DNA of 64,000 nucleotides, taken from contig JBFWNG010000016.1 of NCBI GenBank assembly GCA_050251195.1, forward strand, positions 1 through 64,000. The letters are read 5' to 3'. Source of the DNA: JBFWNG01 sp050251195. Lineage in GTDB: Bacteria > Bdellovibrionota_B > Oligoflexia > Oligoflexales > Oligoflexaceae. Positions 34,992 to 43,836 of the stretch are shown here, one piece after another. The notes under the pieces are model-generated. The model did not search any database, was not told where the DNA came from, and saw nothing but the letters and a program-made list of their open reading frames with translations. The translations under genes were made by a program, and so were the position numbers. Each line of letters begins with the position of its first letter. Positions within the stretch are counted from its first letter, which is position 1.

Positions 34992-35074
34992 ATCTTATGC
35001 CCCTTACACGACTCACGTGATAACCACTCTATTGCGAGGGCCATGCCAAACATACCAATCCTCCTGGAAATGAA

Positions 35075-35100
35075 AGGGGGGCTAAGGGGTAAGCCCCCCT
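35075..35100 (-). terminator. Strong GC hairpin with T-rich tail on the minus strand
   Basis: AGGGGGGCT / AGCCCCCCT form a perfect nine-base stem with an eight-base loop. Read on the minus strand it is followed by TTTCATTT. It lies downstream of the DUF4360 gene at 35203 and probably ends that transcript before the regulator gene. Confidence 0.7.
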
Positions 35101-35202
35101 GATGACGAATCGACAGTTACGGACAAGGTCTGTAAAGGATTCGGATAAGGGCTTAGAAAAATCGAGAGGGACCAATTGGTCCCCATGCGAGTTACTGATG
35201 CC

Positions 35203-35790
35203 TTATGTGCAAGGTTTTACGATGATTTGGTAAACTGATTTCCAATTCATGGTTACCGTACCTTCTCCCTGAGGGAGGGCACGAACTGCCGCTGTTGCCG
35301 CAATATTGACTCTAGGAGCTTTTTTGCACTCGAGCCATGTTATTTGGGAAGCAGCCAGGTTGAAGGTTTTATCTACGGGGCCAACAAATGTCTTCGTCGA
35401 TTTACCTGTAATGGGTGATCCTGAAAGATAGATCTGGGAGTCAATAGTTGCTTTCGCTCCCTGTGTGAGGGTAACGTCGCCCTCCATTTCAACTATCTTT
35501 ACGCCAACTGTAATTTTTTGCCCTGGAACAAACGAAATCGCGATCTGACACCTCTTGCGACCTTCGCTGAGGAGAATCCCAGGTCCGCCTTCGGCAAACA
35601 TTTCGTCAGAGAAAACGGTCAGCAGATTACCCGTAACCGATGTACTGGCTGAGCCTTGAGGGCACCCGTTTCCGCCCGAGATTATCGACGAAATATATTG
35701 CTTTGCGGATGCTGCCCATAAATTCGCTGAAGATACCATTGTAATTGCCAAAGTGATTTGATTTAAGAATCTGAGATGCTGTCTTTTCAT
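35203..35790 (-). CDS. Secreted DUF4360-family protein
   Basis: 195 residues with a signal peptide ending SANLWAASA. SGGNGCPQGSASTSVTGNLLTVFSDEM ... followed by GRKRCQIAISFVPGQ is the N-terminal pattern of DUF4360 (PF14273), a secreted beta-sandwich family of unknown function found in bacteria and fungi. Four cysteines fit the family's disulfides (GCPQ, RCQI, ECKK, KPCT). A GGAGAAAA site precedes ATG 35790. It is divergent from the ChaN/EreA-like gene. Confidence 0.75.
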   Translation of the reverse strand: MKRQHLRFLNQITLAITMVSSANLWAASAKQYISSIISGGNGCPQGSASTSVTGNLLTVFSDEMFAEGGPGILLSEGRKRCQIAISFVPGQKITVGVKIVEMEGDVTLTQGAKATIDSQIYLSGSPITGKSTKTFVGPVDKTFNLAASQITWLECKKAPRVNIAATAAVRALPQGEGTVTMNWKSVYQIIVKPCT

Positions 35791-36019
35791 GGTTTTTCTC
35801 CTGTTTCTGGTTGTTTTCGAACTCCATTGTTCGCACTCTCTCCTAGAGCCATCATGCGATACCGTACTGGTTCTTTCAAGACTGCCGGAACGAAACTATT
35901 CTGTGAACAACGAGCTCACAGAACACCTCTTTCGCCTGGAAGCTCGCGTTACCGATTGAAGTTGGCCAATTTCTGTGCGAGCATCTTATCCAGTAATTCA
36001 TGACTCTAGCGAGGAACAT

Positions 36020-36895
36020 ATGACAAAGCGCTTCATCACAATTCTGACCTGTGTCTTTATCGCATCTCAGGCGAATGCCCAAAGTTCTGTGCCTTTTATC
36101 CAAGACAATGCCGTCAAAATAGAAAACTTGGGCGCATGGCCGCAAGAAGCGTATCCCGTGGTTGCAAATCATAAGATCATATTCATGGGCGAGGTACACG
36201 GAATACAAGAAGTTCCGCTCGGGGTATCGGGGTTGGTGAAACTGTTAAGGAGCAACAACCATCAAGTGACTGTCGGACTGGGAATTTGGTGGACCGAGCA
36301 GTCGCGAATCGAAGAATACATGAAGACTGGGCGTGCGGATCTTTTGAAAAAGTCGCCATTTTTCAATAGTCCTAAGCAAGACGGACGACGAAGCCTCGCC
36401 TTAGTTCAACTTTTAGATTCGTTACGTTCCATGGGTGACGTAAAAATTGCTTGTTTTGACCCGGTTGACGGACCAGGAGTGAACCTGGGAAATCCGCTTA
36501 GAAACGCTGGCATGGCCTATTATCTCGTGAAGGAGGCGACACAAAACCCGAATCGTACTCTGGTTGTCCTCACGGGGAGTCCACACTCGAGCGTTGTGGA
36601 AAAAAAAGGCGGCGACGGTGTCTCTTATTTCCCAGCTGCACGGATGATGACCGAGCTCCAAGGCTCCCCGTTTAAACAAGAGGACATCCTCTCCGTGATG
36701 GGAAGATATTTCGATGGAACGGCCTGGCTCTGCAAGGACACTTGTGGCGTTCAAGTTCTGGATCCTTTGACAACCAATTATTCAAGCGCTTTGGATTGGA
36801 ATTCTTATTTACTGAAAGATAGCTCAACTTTTGACGGCCACCACTCTAGCTTCTTTGTTCGACACTTAAGTGCGTCGCCGCCGTATGTTCAGTAG
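36020..36895 (+). CDS. Secreted TIKI/ChaN/erythromycin-esterase-like protein
   Basis: 291 residues from ATG 36020 (MTKRFITIL, with GAGGAA upstream). A signal peptide ends QANAQ. The start of the domain, KIIFMGEVHGIQEVP followed by SGLVKLLRSN, has the GExHG signature of the EreA/ChaN/TIKI superfamily, and VVLTGSPHSSVV supplies the later His. These residues are metal-binding or catalytic in that superfamily, which contains esterases, proteases and haem-binding lipoproteins. Substrate cannot be told; periplasmic location is expected. Confidence 0.55.
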   Translation: MTKRFITILTCVFIASQANAQSSVPFIQDNAVKIENLGAWPQEAYPVVANHKIIFMGEVHGIQEVPLGVSGLVKLLRSNNHQVTVGLGIWWTEQSRIEEYMKTGRADLLKKSPFFNSPKQDGRRSLALVQLLDSLRSMGDVKIACFDPVDGPGVNLGNPLRNAGMAYYLVKEATQNPNRTLVVLTGSPHSSVVEKKGGDGVSYFPAARMMTELQGSPFKQEDILSVMGRYFDGTAWLCKDTCGVQVLDPLTTNYSSALDWNSYLLKDSSTFDGHHSSFFVRHLSASPPYVQ

Positions 36896-36926
36896 GGATT
36901 ATACCCCGTGACGATGGAACGAGGGC

Positions 36927-37463
36927 TTATTGGCATACCTCGTAGCTAAGAAAACCGTATACCCCGTGTGGCTCACCGCTGCATACCGACGTAACCTTTA
37001 GGCCAGGGGGAATTTGGTTGAGATCAGCGCGTTCGGCGATATAGAGAAGGTTCTTTGACTGATCGTGCCGAATAAAGAACATCACGGGAAATCCGTCTCT
37101 TCCGCGGCGACCGCGCACGCCCAGCGCAAAAACGCCGTCGCGCGTGAACTGGACGGTTTTGTTTCTGTTTTCGCCTATCATTTCCAAAGTATCAGGATCG
37201 CTTGGGATCCGGTCAAAGGAAAGAACACTTACTCCGGTAGTGTTGTTATTCTCGTATGCCTCCCGCCAAGTGCATTTCCATGTTTTCGAGAGTAGAACTT
37301 CTGCAGTCGGTTCGCTGGCGAGGCAATACTCTTCCCGCATTGCTCGGACGTATTCGTCTCGCCACGCCCCTCCCTTTGCCTCAGAACCTGAATTCATGGA
37401 CTTGCAGGCCGCAAGACTTAGCAATAACAATGCAGAGTACGTCATATTGATACAGCGCTTCAT
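36927..37463 (-). CDS. Lipoprotein of unknown function
   Basis: 178 residues; lipobox LAAC followed by Lys, with GGAGGAAAT directly before ATG 37463. The mature chain has six or so cysteines (EEYCLA, WKCTW, SVCSGE, YEVCQ), Trp-containing strands, and a stretch GVRGRRGRDGFPVMF. Likely a beta-rich extracytoplasmic domain with disulfides. No family recognised. It is divergent from the third TIGR02147 regulator gene at 37562, sharing a 98-base promoter region with it. Confidence 0.7.
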   Translation of the reverse strand: MKRCINMTYSALLLLSLAACKSMNSGSEAKGGAWRDEYVRAMREEYCLASEPTAEVLLSKTWKCTWREAYENNNTTGVSVLSFDRIPSDPDTLEMIGENRNKTVQFTRDGVFALGVRGRRGRDGFPVMFFIRHDQSKNLLYIAERADLNQIPPGLKVTSVCSGEPHGVYGFLSYEVCQ

Positions 37464-37561
37464 ATTTCCTCCATGTTATTCCTCTAGTTTACTTTGAAAA
37501 CCGACTTAGGGTGTAGTAAGAAATAAACATTTTTTTGAACCTTTGTATATTTGAGATCAAC

Positions 37562-38380
37562 ATGGAAACATTCGACTACGACAGTTATCAGGTTTACTTG
37601 AAAGATCGGATCGAAAGAGAAAAGCAGCTTGGAAGTCCCATTAACTTTTCCTATCTGGCCGACTCCATAAAGGTTCAGCGATCCTATTTGTCTCACGTTC
37701 TCAATGGAAGAGCGCATCTTAATGCCGACCAGCTTTTCGAAATCGCTCATGCACTCAAACTGGGTCAAGATGAAGCGGATTACTTGCTACTGCTTTTGGA
37801 AATCGAGCGGTGCAGCAGCAACCGGAGAAAAGTCCTTCTCATGCAGCGAAGGGACGGGTTGCGGAAGTCTCAGATGACTTCGAGAAAGCACATGACGCCG
37901 AAAAGTTCCCGACTCGATAAGGAATTCCTCGCGGAGTATTATAGCAACCGCCTTTGTTCTTTAGTTCACATGTATCTTACGATCGACGAATTCCGACGAG
38001 ATCCTCAGCCTTTAGTCAAGAAATTGAACATATCGCACCATCAGCTCGCCGATGTTTTAAAGGTTCTGGAGAAGGCGAAAGTCATCGGAATAGGAGCGAA
38101 CGGAGAAATTCAATTAAAAATGGATTCTGTTCATCTCGACGAATCCTCCCCCTTTCGCGCAGCTCATGCCACTCAATTTCGACTTCATGCCCTTAACCAA
38201 CTCCAAGAAAAGCAATCTGAGGCGGATTATTTCTATACCGCCACCTTTTCCGCAAATGCGGATACCTTACTCAAAGTGAAAAAGAAGTTTTTACAGTTTC
38301 TCAAAGAAGCAACAAAAGATATTAGCATCACCAAAGCAAAACAAGTGTATCACATGAACTTTGACCTTTTTGGCATGTAG
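37562..38380 (+). CDS. TIGR02147-family regulator, copy 3
   Basis: 272 residues from ATG 37562 (METFDYDSY); GAGA lies six bases upstream. Family order is intact: DYDSYQVYLKDRIE, the helix-turn-helix INFSYLADSIKVQRSYLSHVLNGRAHL, LDKEFLAEYYSNRLCSL, a second DNA-binding-like module (LADVLKVLEKAKVIGIGANG) and the C-terminal FSANADTLLKVKKKFLQFL ... VYHMNFDLFGM. The stop codon is nine bases from the next ATG, so it is co-transcribed with a secreted metzincin-type protease. Confidence 0.85.
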   Translation: METFDYDSYQVYLKDRIEREKQLGSPINFSYLADSIKVQRSYLSHVLNGRAHLNADQLFEIAHALKLGQDEADYLLLLLEIERCSSNRRKVLLMQRRDGLRKSQMTSRKHMTPKSSRLDKEFLAEYYSNRLCSLVHMYLTIDEFRRDPQPLVKKLNISHHQLADVLKVLEKAKVIGIGANGEIQLKMDSVHLDESSPFRAAHATQFRLHALNQLQEKQSEADYFYTATFSANADTLLKVKKKFLQFLKEATKDISITKAKQVYHMNFDLFGM

Positions 38381-38388
38381 GACGTCAT

Positions 38389-39522
38389 ATGTTAAAGACA
38401 AAGCGTTTCTTGGGTTTTATCGGATTGGTTTTGTTCGAACAGTTTGCCCTTGCCGGGGGCATAACCAGTTCGGGCGGCGAATTCATTACCACTGAAAAAA
38501 ATCCGTGGTTTATCGGTAGCGAGCCTGTCAGATATTGTGTCCAGATTTCCTCGGATTTTTCGAATAGCAACGCAGATCGAATTGTACGGGACGCCCTACT
38601 CGACTGGTCTCAAACGATTCAAGCGTTAAAACCCAGGGCGATTTCTAAATTAGGCGGCAAGACCTTGTCCACCAAGTTTGCCGAGGTTGCTTGCGAGCAA
38701 GCGGAACTTGAGTTTCGTTTGGGCACTATCGACCAAGACATCGAAGACAATCTCAAACACCATGCGAGATATACAATTGGATTTGCATGGCTCAAGGACT
38801 ACGACGACAGCATCGGTCGGGCGAAGAAAGGAATTATTTGGCTTACCCCGGATCAAGGACCAAAGGCTTATAGCGGCCCCGCATCTCAAGAGAAGTTTTG
38901 GTCCAAAGACCATACCTTTCAAACCGTCCTTACGCACGAGATCGGACATCTCTATGGATTTGATCACTTGGAATTCGGTGTGATGGACGCAAGTATTCCG
39001 AATACGGCCCTGACAACGGGTGCGAAATTATGGCAGGTCCAGGCTCGTGACTACCTTCGATTATTACGCTTAGCAGAAAACGACGTCCTATGTCTAACGG
39101 ATGAATCCGATGATTGGGTGAGACTCCTCTTGAACCTTGATGAAACACCTTTGAGAATCTGTCTCCAAAAGCAGAAAAAGGTAGATGAATTAGACGATAT
39201 TATGCGTATAAAAATAGATGTTCAAAGTAAAACGGGCTTGAATATAGGACAATTGTGGTTCGAGGGATTTTTTGGATCGATAACAGCGTTTCTAGAGGAT
39301 ATATCGGTGTCAGGCAATTTTCATTCGAATGGCCAGTATATCCGTCACACCTTTTTTACTCTACCAAAGAGCTTGAGTTACAGAGGCACTCTGAGAGTGG
39401 GTACAAAAGTGTTTCCCGCAATTTTGGATCAAGACGCCCGCAGATCTGAATTGAAGCTCACTATCATAGACGAAAGGCGGGTGCGACAACCATTTAGAAC
39501 CTTGCTTTATGTCGATTTATAG
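38389..39522 (+). CDS. Secreted matrixin-like metalloprotease
   Basis: 377 residues. Signal peptide ends QFALA; the mature protein starts GGITSSGGEFIT. The zinc site is complete: VLTHEIGHLYGFDH gives H183-E184-x-x-H187 and H193 (HExxHxxGxxH), and FGVMD supplies the metzincin Met-turn (Met199). The preceding 140 residues fit the rest of a matrixin catalytic domain. The C-terminal 170 residues form a further domain that I do not recognise. It should cleave proteins outside the cell or in the periplasm. No Cys-switch propeptide is seen. Confidence 0.85.
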   Translation: MLKTKRFLGFIGLVLFEQFALAGGITSSGGEFITTEKNPWFIGSEPVRYCVQISSDFSNSNADRIVRDALLDWSQTIQALKPRAISKLGGKTLSTKFAEVACEQAELEFRLGTIDQDIEDNLKHHARYTIGFAWLKDYDDSIGRAKKGIIWLTPDQGPKAYSGPASQEKFWSKDHTFQTVLTHEIGHLYGFDHLEFGVMDASIPNTALTTGAKLWQVQARDYLRLLRLAENDVLCLTDESDDWVRLLLNLDETPLRICLQKQKKVDELDDIMRIKIDVQSKTGLNIGQLWFEGFFGSITAFLEDISVSGNFHSNGQYIRHTFFTLPKSLSYRGTLRVGTKVFPAILDQDARRSELKLTIIDERRVRQPFRTLLYVDL

Positions 39523-39533
39523 GCAAGAAAAGG

Positions 39534-39564
39534 TTTCCGCCTAGCGCATCGCGCTGGGCGGAAA
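39534..39564. terminator. Two-way terminator hairpin between convergent genes
   Basis: TTTCCGCCTAGCGC / GCGCTGGGCGGAAA with a three-base loop; 14 pairs with one G-T pair. It separates the plus-strand protease from the minus-strand small secreted protein gene. Confidence 0.75.
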
Positions 39565-39569
39565 ATAGA

Positions 39570-39881
39570 TCATCCAGCGTAGCTTAGACAAGCTTCCCCT
39601 GCCCAGACTTCGGGAATATTGTCACACTGACCGTAGACCTTAATCGACTTAATTCGATTCCGAAGGCTGCCCGGGGTCACGCGTTCACAATATTCTGCGA
39701 TGTTTCCGCCGCTAAAATGGGTTTGGAATGCTACGGCACCCTCGCAGTCGCCCATTGTGTAATAGCGCACAAGGAGAGCATCACCGCCGTTATCGCCGTC
39801 GTCTGGGCACTGGTCATGCCCATATGCTGCCACTCCAAATAATAGTGTCGATAAAACCAATAATCGCTTAACACATTTCAT
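39570..39881 (-). CDS. Small secreted protein, tandem paralogue A
   Basis: 103 residues with a signal peptide ending AAYG. It shares with its neighbour at 39950 the pattern DQCPD ... GDAxLVRYY ... DC ... FQTH ... IxEYC ... R(I/N)xSIKVYGxCDNIP ... ACLxYA, including all cysteines. So this is a tandem duplication of a compact disulfide-bonded domain. The intergenic gap is 68 bases and both genes are on the minus strand. Function unknown. Confidence 0.75.
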   Translation of the reverse strand: MKCVKRLLVLSTLLFGVAAYGHDQCPDDGDNGGDALLVRYYTMGDCEGAVAFQTHFSGGNIAEYCERVTPGSLRNRIKSIKVYGQCDNIPEVWAGEACLSYAG

Positions 39882-39949
39882 ATAGTTTTCCTTTTTCCTT
39901 AGATGGTTGTGAAACTTTAAGTTTCCGTCTGACGTGAGGCATGATCAAA

Positions 39950-40255
39950 TTATCTCGCATACCTCAGGCATGCATCGACGGGCCATGTTCCTGGAATATT
40001 GTCGCATTCGCCGTACACCTTGATCGAATTAATCCGATAGCTGAGACCTGAAGTTACACTGCTACAATATTCTTCAATATCGTCTCGATCATAATGGGTT
40101 TGGAATTCTACCGAGTTTTGGCAGTCGGTACTGGCGTAATACCGGACCAGGATGGCATCGCCCCGACTATGAGTGTCAGGACACTGGTCGTCGGCGTAAC
40201 TAGGCACTCCGGCTGTAAATGCTAGCAAAATCATTAATCGTCTCATATACATCAT
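39950..40255 (-). CDS. Small secreted protein, tandem paralogue B
   Basis: 101 residues from ATG 40255 (MMYMRRLMILL), after AAAGGAAAA; 44 further in-frame codons upstream lack any start signal. Signal peptide ends VPSYA. Identity to paralogue A is high around IKVYGECDNIP and in all cysteine positions (DQCPD, DCQN, YCSS, ECDN, ACLR). It is the first gene of the pair. No family recognised. Confidence 0.72.
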   Translation of the reverse strand: MMYMRRLMILLAFTAGVPSYADDQCPDTHSRGDAILVRYYASTDCQNSVEFQTHYDRDDIEEYCSSVTSGLSYRINSIKVYGECDNIPGTWPVDACLRYAR

Positions 40256-40470
40256 AAACTTTTTCCTTTCTTGCCTTTGTCTTTCGAAGGCGCTCGAGTT
40301 GTTCGCGCTCCTTTTAACCATCTCGAGATGGCTTGTATAGTTATTAATAAACAACAACTGATATTTATGTTTACTATTTCTCACCATGCGGTGAGCTACC
40401 TAAGATCATCCCTGACAACGCTGGATTGGGTCAGAAATTAGTGGAATGCCAAGGACGTAAGGTCTATTTA

Positions 40471-40495
40471 CGCCATAAGGATGTCGCTTATGGCG
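40471..40495. terminator. Perfect hairpin downstream of the cytochrome c lipoprotein gene
   Basis: CGCCATAAG / CTTATGGCG, nine-base perfect stem with a seven-base loop, 60-90 bases past the end of the minus-strand cytochrome gene. No good T run follows on the minus strand, so function is uncertain. Confidence 0.4.
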
Positions 40496-40558
40496 GATTT
40501 TGGAATGGCATGTAGATTAAGAGGTTTGGTCAAATACCCGAAATCATGCGGATGCAAC

Positions 40559-40891
40559 TCATTCAGTAAGAATCTCATAATCCGCTTCTAGACTCCCATC
40601 CGAATAGGTCGACGTCGAAAAAGATACCATCGTTGTCCCGTCCCTACCAGAACGGACGGTTTCTTTAAATTCGTCCAAAGATAAGTCGGTACCCTTCAAA
40701 ATAACAGTCGCTCCCGGTGGAGCTGTATTGCCAGTTGTTCCGTGGCAGGTGGAACATCGGCTTTTGAATGTGCTTGATAATCCTGCAGTCGTTTCTTGCG
40801 ACTCTTCTTTTTTGTCCTCTTTAGTACTGCAATTGGTCATAACCGAGGCGATCCCCATTGCAGTGATGAAAACCATAATCTTGAATCTCAT
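40559..40891 (-). CDS. Small cytochrome c lipoprotein
   Basis: 110 residues; lipobox MTNC, then a charged linker (KEDKKEESQET). A single class-I type cytochrome c domain follows: FKSRCSTCHGTTG holds the CxxCH, and DGTTMVSF provides the likely axial Met. The domain is about 75 residues long, short for the class but typical of CccA-like proteins. It should carry electrons at the outer face of the inner or inner face of the outer membrane. It is divergent from an HHN-family lipoprotein gene. Confidence 0.85.
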   Translation of the reverse strand: MRFKIMVFITAMGIASVMTNCSTKEDKKEESQETTAGLSSTFKSRCSTCHGTTGNTAPPGATVILKGTDLSLDEFKETVRSGRDGTTMVSFSTSTYSDGSLEADYEILTE

Positions 40892-40935
40892 AAAAGTTCC
40901 CTCTACTTGCTCGCCTCATGTTACAATATGGAAGC

Positions 40936-41889
40936 ATGCGACACCATTTATTTCCATTTCTGGTCCTTCTCAGCTCATTTGGCTGCAAAGAACGCTCGAA
41001 AGCCGCGTTATTCGATGATGATAGTGCAGCACAGGGGTTTATCTGTTCTGAAGGGGAAGGTGCGTCGTTCGCATTTGCGGCTTTGGAATATCAACCTGAC
41101 CCGGCCGTTGTCTATGATGGGCTTGATGCAAGCCGTCTGGTATCGCCGTCCGCAGATTATCAAATACAGATCGACGTTTGTTACACGGAAACGAATAACG
41201 GTTTTGATTTCAAACCACATCGAATTATATTTCACGATAAGCAAGGCCAAACGATTTTTCGCAATGCGTCTACCTTCACAGGCTTTGCCGAGGGCGTCAC
41301 GGAGGGGAAATGGGAAAAGTTACACATTGAAGCGGCGATCACCGTCTTTGCGCCCGACGGCGAATCAACCAACGGCATTGACATACGAGGATGGTCGGGC
41401 GCTGGAGGTAGTTTTGTAACAGGGACCAGAACGGTTCCCCATGGCATCACGAGCCTCAAGCTCATCACCGGCACCTTGGTAAACGGCGCTGTCATGGGTA
41501 ACTTAGCCTGCAAGCCAGGGGAAACTCAAAAGAACTTAACCTACTCTTTTGGCACTGCTGAAATATCCACCATCGTATGTTCTTTTGATGACGGTGACCA
41601 AACCACGGGATTCCGCTATGCCCGCGTTAAGGTAAGGGACAAAGAACCGCAACTCACCGAGGAACAACGGCAACCGCAGATCATCGAGAATGACGGGATC
41701 GCCGCTCAGGTGAAAGCACAGTTCTCACATCACAACATGTATGATTGGGCCGTGTTCACCTTCCCCCACGCTACTTACAAATGGGAGAGGATTGAATACA
41801 ATCTTGCTTGCAGCATAAAATATGGTCAGGGACCCGCAAAGGCAATAACATGCCCTGATGAACCAGAGATTTTGCCGTACGCGTTTTGA
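40936..41889 (+). CDS. HHN-family lipoprotein, member 2
   Basis: 317 residues from ATG 40936 (MRHHLFPF). Lipobox SFGC then Lys. It has the family's marks in order: FICSEGEG (the CxxG site), QIQIDVCYT, KPHRIIFHD, IDIRGW, LITGTLVNGA ... ACKPGE, ISTIVCSFDDGDQTTGF, and FSHHNMYDWAVFTFPHATY. HHN and PHATY agree closely with member 1, but the Cys in HHNxCD is replaced by Tyr. The C-terminus is shorter. Function unknown. Confidence 0.78.
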   Translation: MRHHLFPFLVLLSSFGCKERSKAALFDDDSAAQGFICSEGEGASFAFAALEYQPDPAVVYDGLDASRLVSPSADYQIQIDVCYTETNNGFDFKPHRIIFHDKQGQTIFRNASTFTGFAEGVTEGKWEKLHIEAAITVFAPDGESTNGIDIRGWSGAGGSFVTGTRTVPHGITSLKLITGTLVNGAVMGNLACKPGETQKNLTYSFGTAEISTIVCSFDDGDQTTGFRYARVKVRDKEPQLTEEQRQPQIIENDGIAAQVKAQFSHHNMYDWAVFTFPHATYKWERIEYNLACSIKYGQGPAKAITCPDEPEILPYAF

Positions 41890-41897
41890 AGCCATCC

Positions 41898-42677
41898 CTA
41901 GATTGCCTTTAGGATTACTCGCGCACCTACCAACAACAATGCCGCTGCCAAAGAGCGGATAATCCAAACGCCGTGAACCCTTTGAGAAAGCCTTGCCCCA
42001 AGCTGAGCTCCAAAAACGACGCCTATGCCAAGATAAAGAGCGATGAACCAAAATCCGTTCAGGTTTCCGTGCCAAACGTTAATCACGGTCGCCGTGAAAG
42101 CGGTAATTGCCAGAACAAAATGTGAGGTGGCCGTCGCCATGTGAGCCGGAAAGCCCAAAACATAGATCAAAGCCGGGACATGGACTATGCCTCCGCCAAT
42201 TCCTAAGAGGCTCGAGACGAATCCTACAACAGCGCTGATGGTTCCTCCAGCAGCGCGATTGTAATCGTGCCTAACAATATTGTGGGATGATGGATGTGTT
42301 CCCGGAGCTGCCTGAAACGACCGCGTCAGGAGATACGCGGCACCCGCAACGAGACTTGAACCTAGGATAAGATCGAAATACCCCCTAGTCAAAAATGCAT
42401 TAACCCAAACGCCAAAAATCGCACCGGGAACAGCTGCTGCTGCAAACCACAATCCCGCTCTTATGTTGACCCGGCCCATCTTCAGGTAGGCGATGGTGCC
42501 GGAAAACGCATTGAGAAAAACTACTGTCAGTGAAACAGCAGTAAGCGTGTCAGGCGTGTTATCGGGAAATAGAATAAGCAATATCGGCATCAGGATAAAT
42601 CCGCCGCCGGCGCCCACCAAAGTCCCCATGGCTCCGATAGCTAAACCTAATAAAATGTACCCAGGAATCTCGATCAT
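41898..42677 (-). CDS. TauE/SafE-family sulfite exporter-like permease
   Basis: 259 residues with about seven or eight hydrophobic spans. The N-terminus LLGLAIGAMGTLVGAGGGFILMP and the internal repeat VVGFVSSLLGIGGGIVHVPALI are the paired GxGGG motifs of the TauE/SafE (DUF81) family. Members export sulfite, sulfoacetate or other small organosulfur anions across the inner membrane. Substrate unknown here. The gene ends nine bases from the end of the convergent HHN lipoprotein gene. Confidence 0.85.
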   Translation of the reverse strand: MIEIPGYILLGLAIGAMGTLVGAGGGFILMPILLILFPDNTPDTLTAVSLTVVFLNAFSGTIAYLKMGRVNIRAGLWFAAAAVPGAIFGVWVNAFLTRGYFDLILGSSLVAGAAYLLTRSFQAAPGTHPSSHNIVRHDYNRAAGGTISAVVGFVSSLLGIGGGIVHVPALIYVLGFPAHMATATSHFVLAITAFTATVINVWHGNLNGFWFIALYLGIGVVFGAQLGARLSQRVHGVWIIRSLAAALLLVGARVILKAI

Positions 42678-42833
42678 TCTTTACCGGAAAAATTGAAACG
42701 ACATGTGTTTTTCTTTGTAGACGACTGAAGGGACATATTCAAGGAATGAATTGCGCTGGATTACTCACTACACATGTCGATGCATCCATCTGATATTCTG
42801 GATATATTTTGTCGGCGTTGCTCCTCTGGTTTG

Positions 42834-43247
42834 TCAATTCTGGTTTAGAGATAGCGGAAGCTCTTGGAAGAATATGACTTGGAAGTCATTCCTGTCCAAA
42901 GTAACCTCCGGCGCAATCACTTGCTGGCCTTCCTCATTGCTTCTCGATAGAGATCCCTTAAGGCTGGTGGCGCTACCGATCTGGCTAATGTCACTAGGAT
43001 CAAGCAGGAAAATGTACGTGTCGGATGGGTGTTCCGAGCGTGCTGTTCTATAAGCATCCAGCACTGGAGCCGAGAAGTTAATTCTTAGGATGACTTGGAA
43101 GTTGTGAGGTTGTTTGTAAACAATATGCGAAGCGAAAACCTCATCCACACCATACACAACCATATTGTGACGAGCGTGATGGTCATGCGATGCAGCCAAG
43201 GCTTGGACGGAAACAAATGCTAAAGAAGCGATAAAGGATTTTAGCAT
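42834..43247 (-). CDS. Secreted histidine-rich protein
   Basis: 137 residues with a signal peptide ending ALAAS. The mature N-terminus HDHHARHNMVVYGVDEVFASH is strongly His-rich, suggesting metal binding (zinc, copper or nickel), and continues IVYKQPHNFQVILRI. Similar small proteins of unknown function with this HNMVVYG-type start occur in various bacteria, as far as I recall. Good AGGATGAT site before ATG 43247. No enzyme motif seen. Confidence 0.65.
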   Translation of the reverse strand: MLKSFIASLAFVSVQALAASHDHHARHNMVVYGVDEVFASHIVYKQPHNFQVILRINFSAPVLDAYRTARSEHPSDTYIFLLDPSDISQIGSATSLKGSLSRSNEEGQQVIAPEVTLDRNDFQVIFFQELPLSLNQN

Positions 43248-43525
43248 ATCATCCTCCCGTCTTTACTTGAGAACGGCCGAGACCCTCCCAGCAATTACAT
43301 TTGCAGAACATTGTCTTCCTTGCTGATGCAAATTCAAGTCGGGCAAGTTGTCTAAAAACGACGTTTAATTTGGCAATCATAAAAAATCCTCTGTTTTAGA
43401 TTAAGAAACGCTCTAGAGGTTTATCTCAAGTCTAAAGGCCACGGAACTGCAATGATTGCAGGACACCACATGCAAATTTTGCAAGTGGAACAGTCCTTGC
43501 TTAGGCAAAGAGGGAGGATTCGCGT

Positions 43526-43792
43526 ATGTCTATACTCAGTTGGATTTTGTTTGGTCTCATCGTCGGCGCCGTCGCCCGGCTCATCATGCCAGGAACCAAG
43601 GACATGGGCTTTTTTCTGACCATTGTCTTAGGTGTCGTGGGATCTGTGGTCGGAGGAGGTATCACTTGGCTCGTCCGTGGCGCGCCACCCGATGCGTACG
43701 ATCCCGCCGGATGGATTATGTCCATTGTCGGGGCAGTGGTCGTTCTGCTTTTATATAGCGCCAGCAGGAGTCGAAGACGATCTCTCACCTAA
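43526..43792 (+). CDS. GlsB/YeaQ/YmgE-type stress response membrane protein
   Basis: 88 residues with three hydrophobic spans rich in Gly. ILFGLIVGAVARLIMPG, then VLGVVGSVVGGGI and a third span before a basic tail (SRSRRRSLT), fit the transglycosylase-associated protein family (PF04226). These small inner-membrane proteins are induced by general or envelope stress; biochemical role is unknown. A GAGGGAGG site precedes the ATG. Length is normal. Confidence 0.85.
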   Translation: MSILSWILFGLIVGAVARLIMPGTKDMGFFLTIVLGVVGSVVGGGITWLVRGAPPDAYDPAGWIMSIVGAVVVLLLYSASRSRRRSLT

Positions 43793-43836
43793 GGTGACCG
43801 GAGAACGCTTCGTTCCAGGCTTAGGAGCACGAACAC

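Noticed and set aside
40796..41419. 207-codon plus-strand frame overlapping the HHN lipoprotein
   Set aside because: It runs in another frame of the well-supported lipoprotein gene at 40936-41889 and of the cytochrome gene on the other strand; no features of its own.
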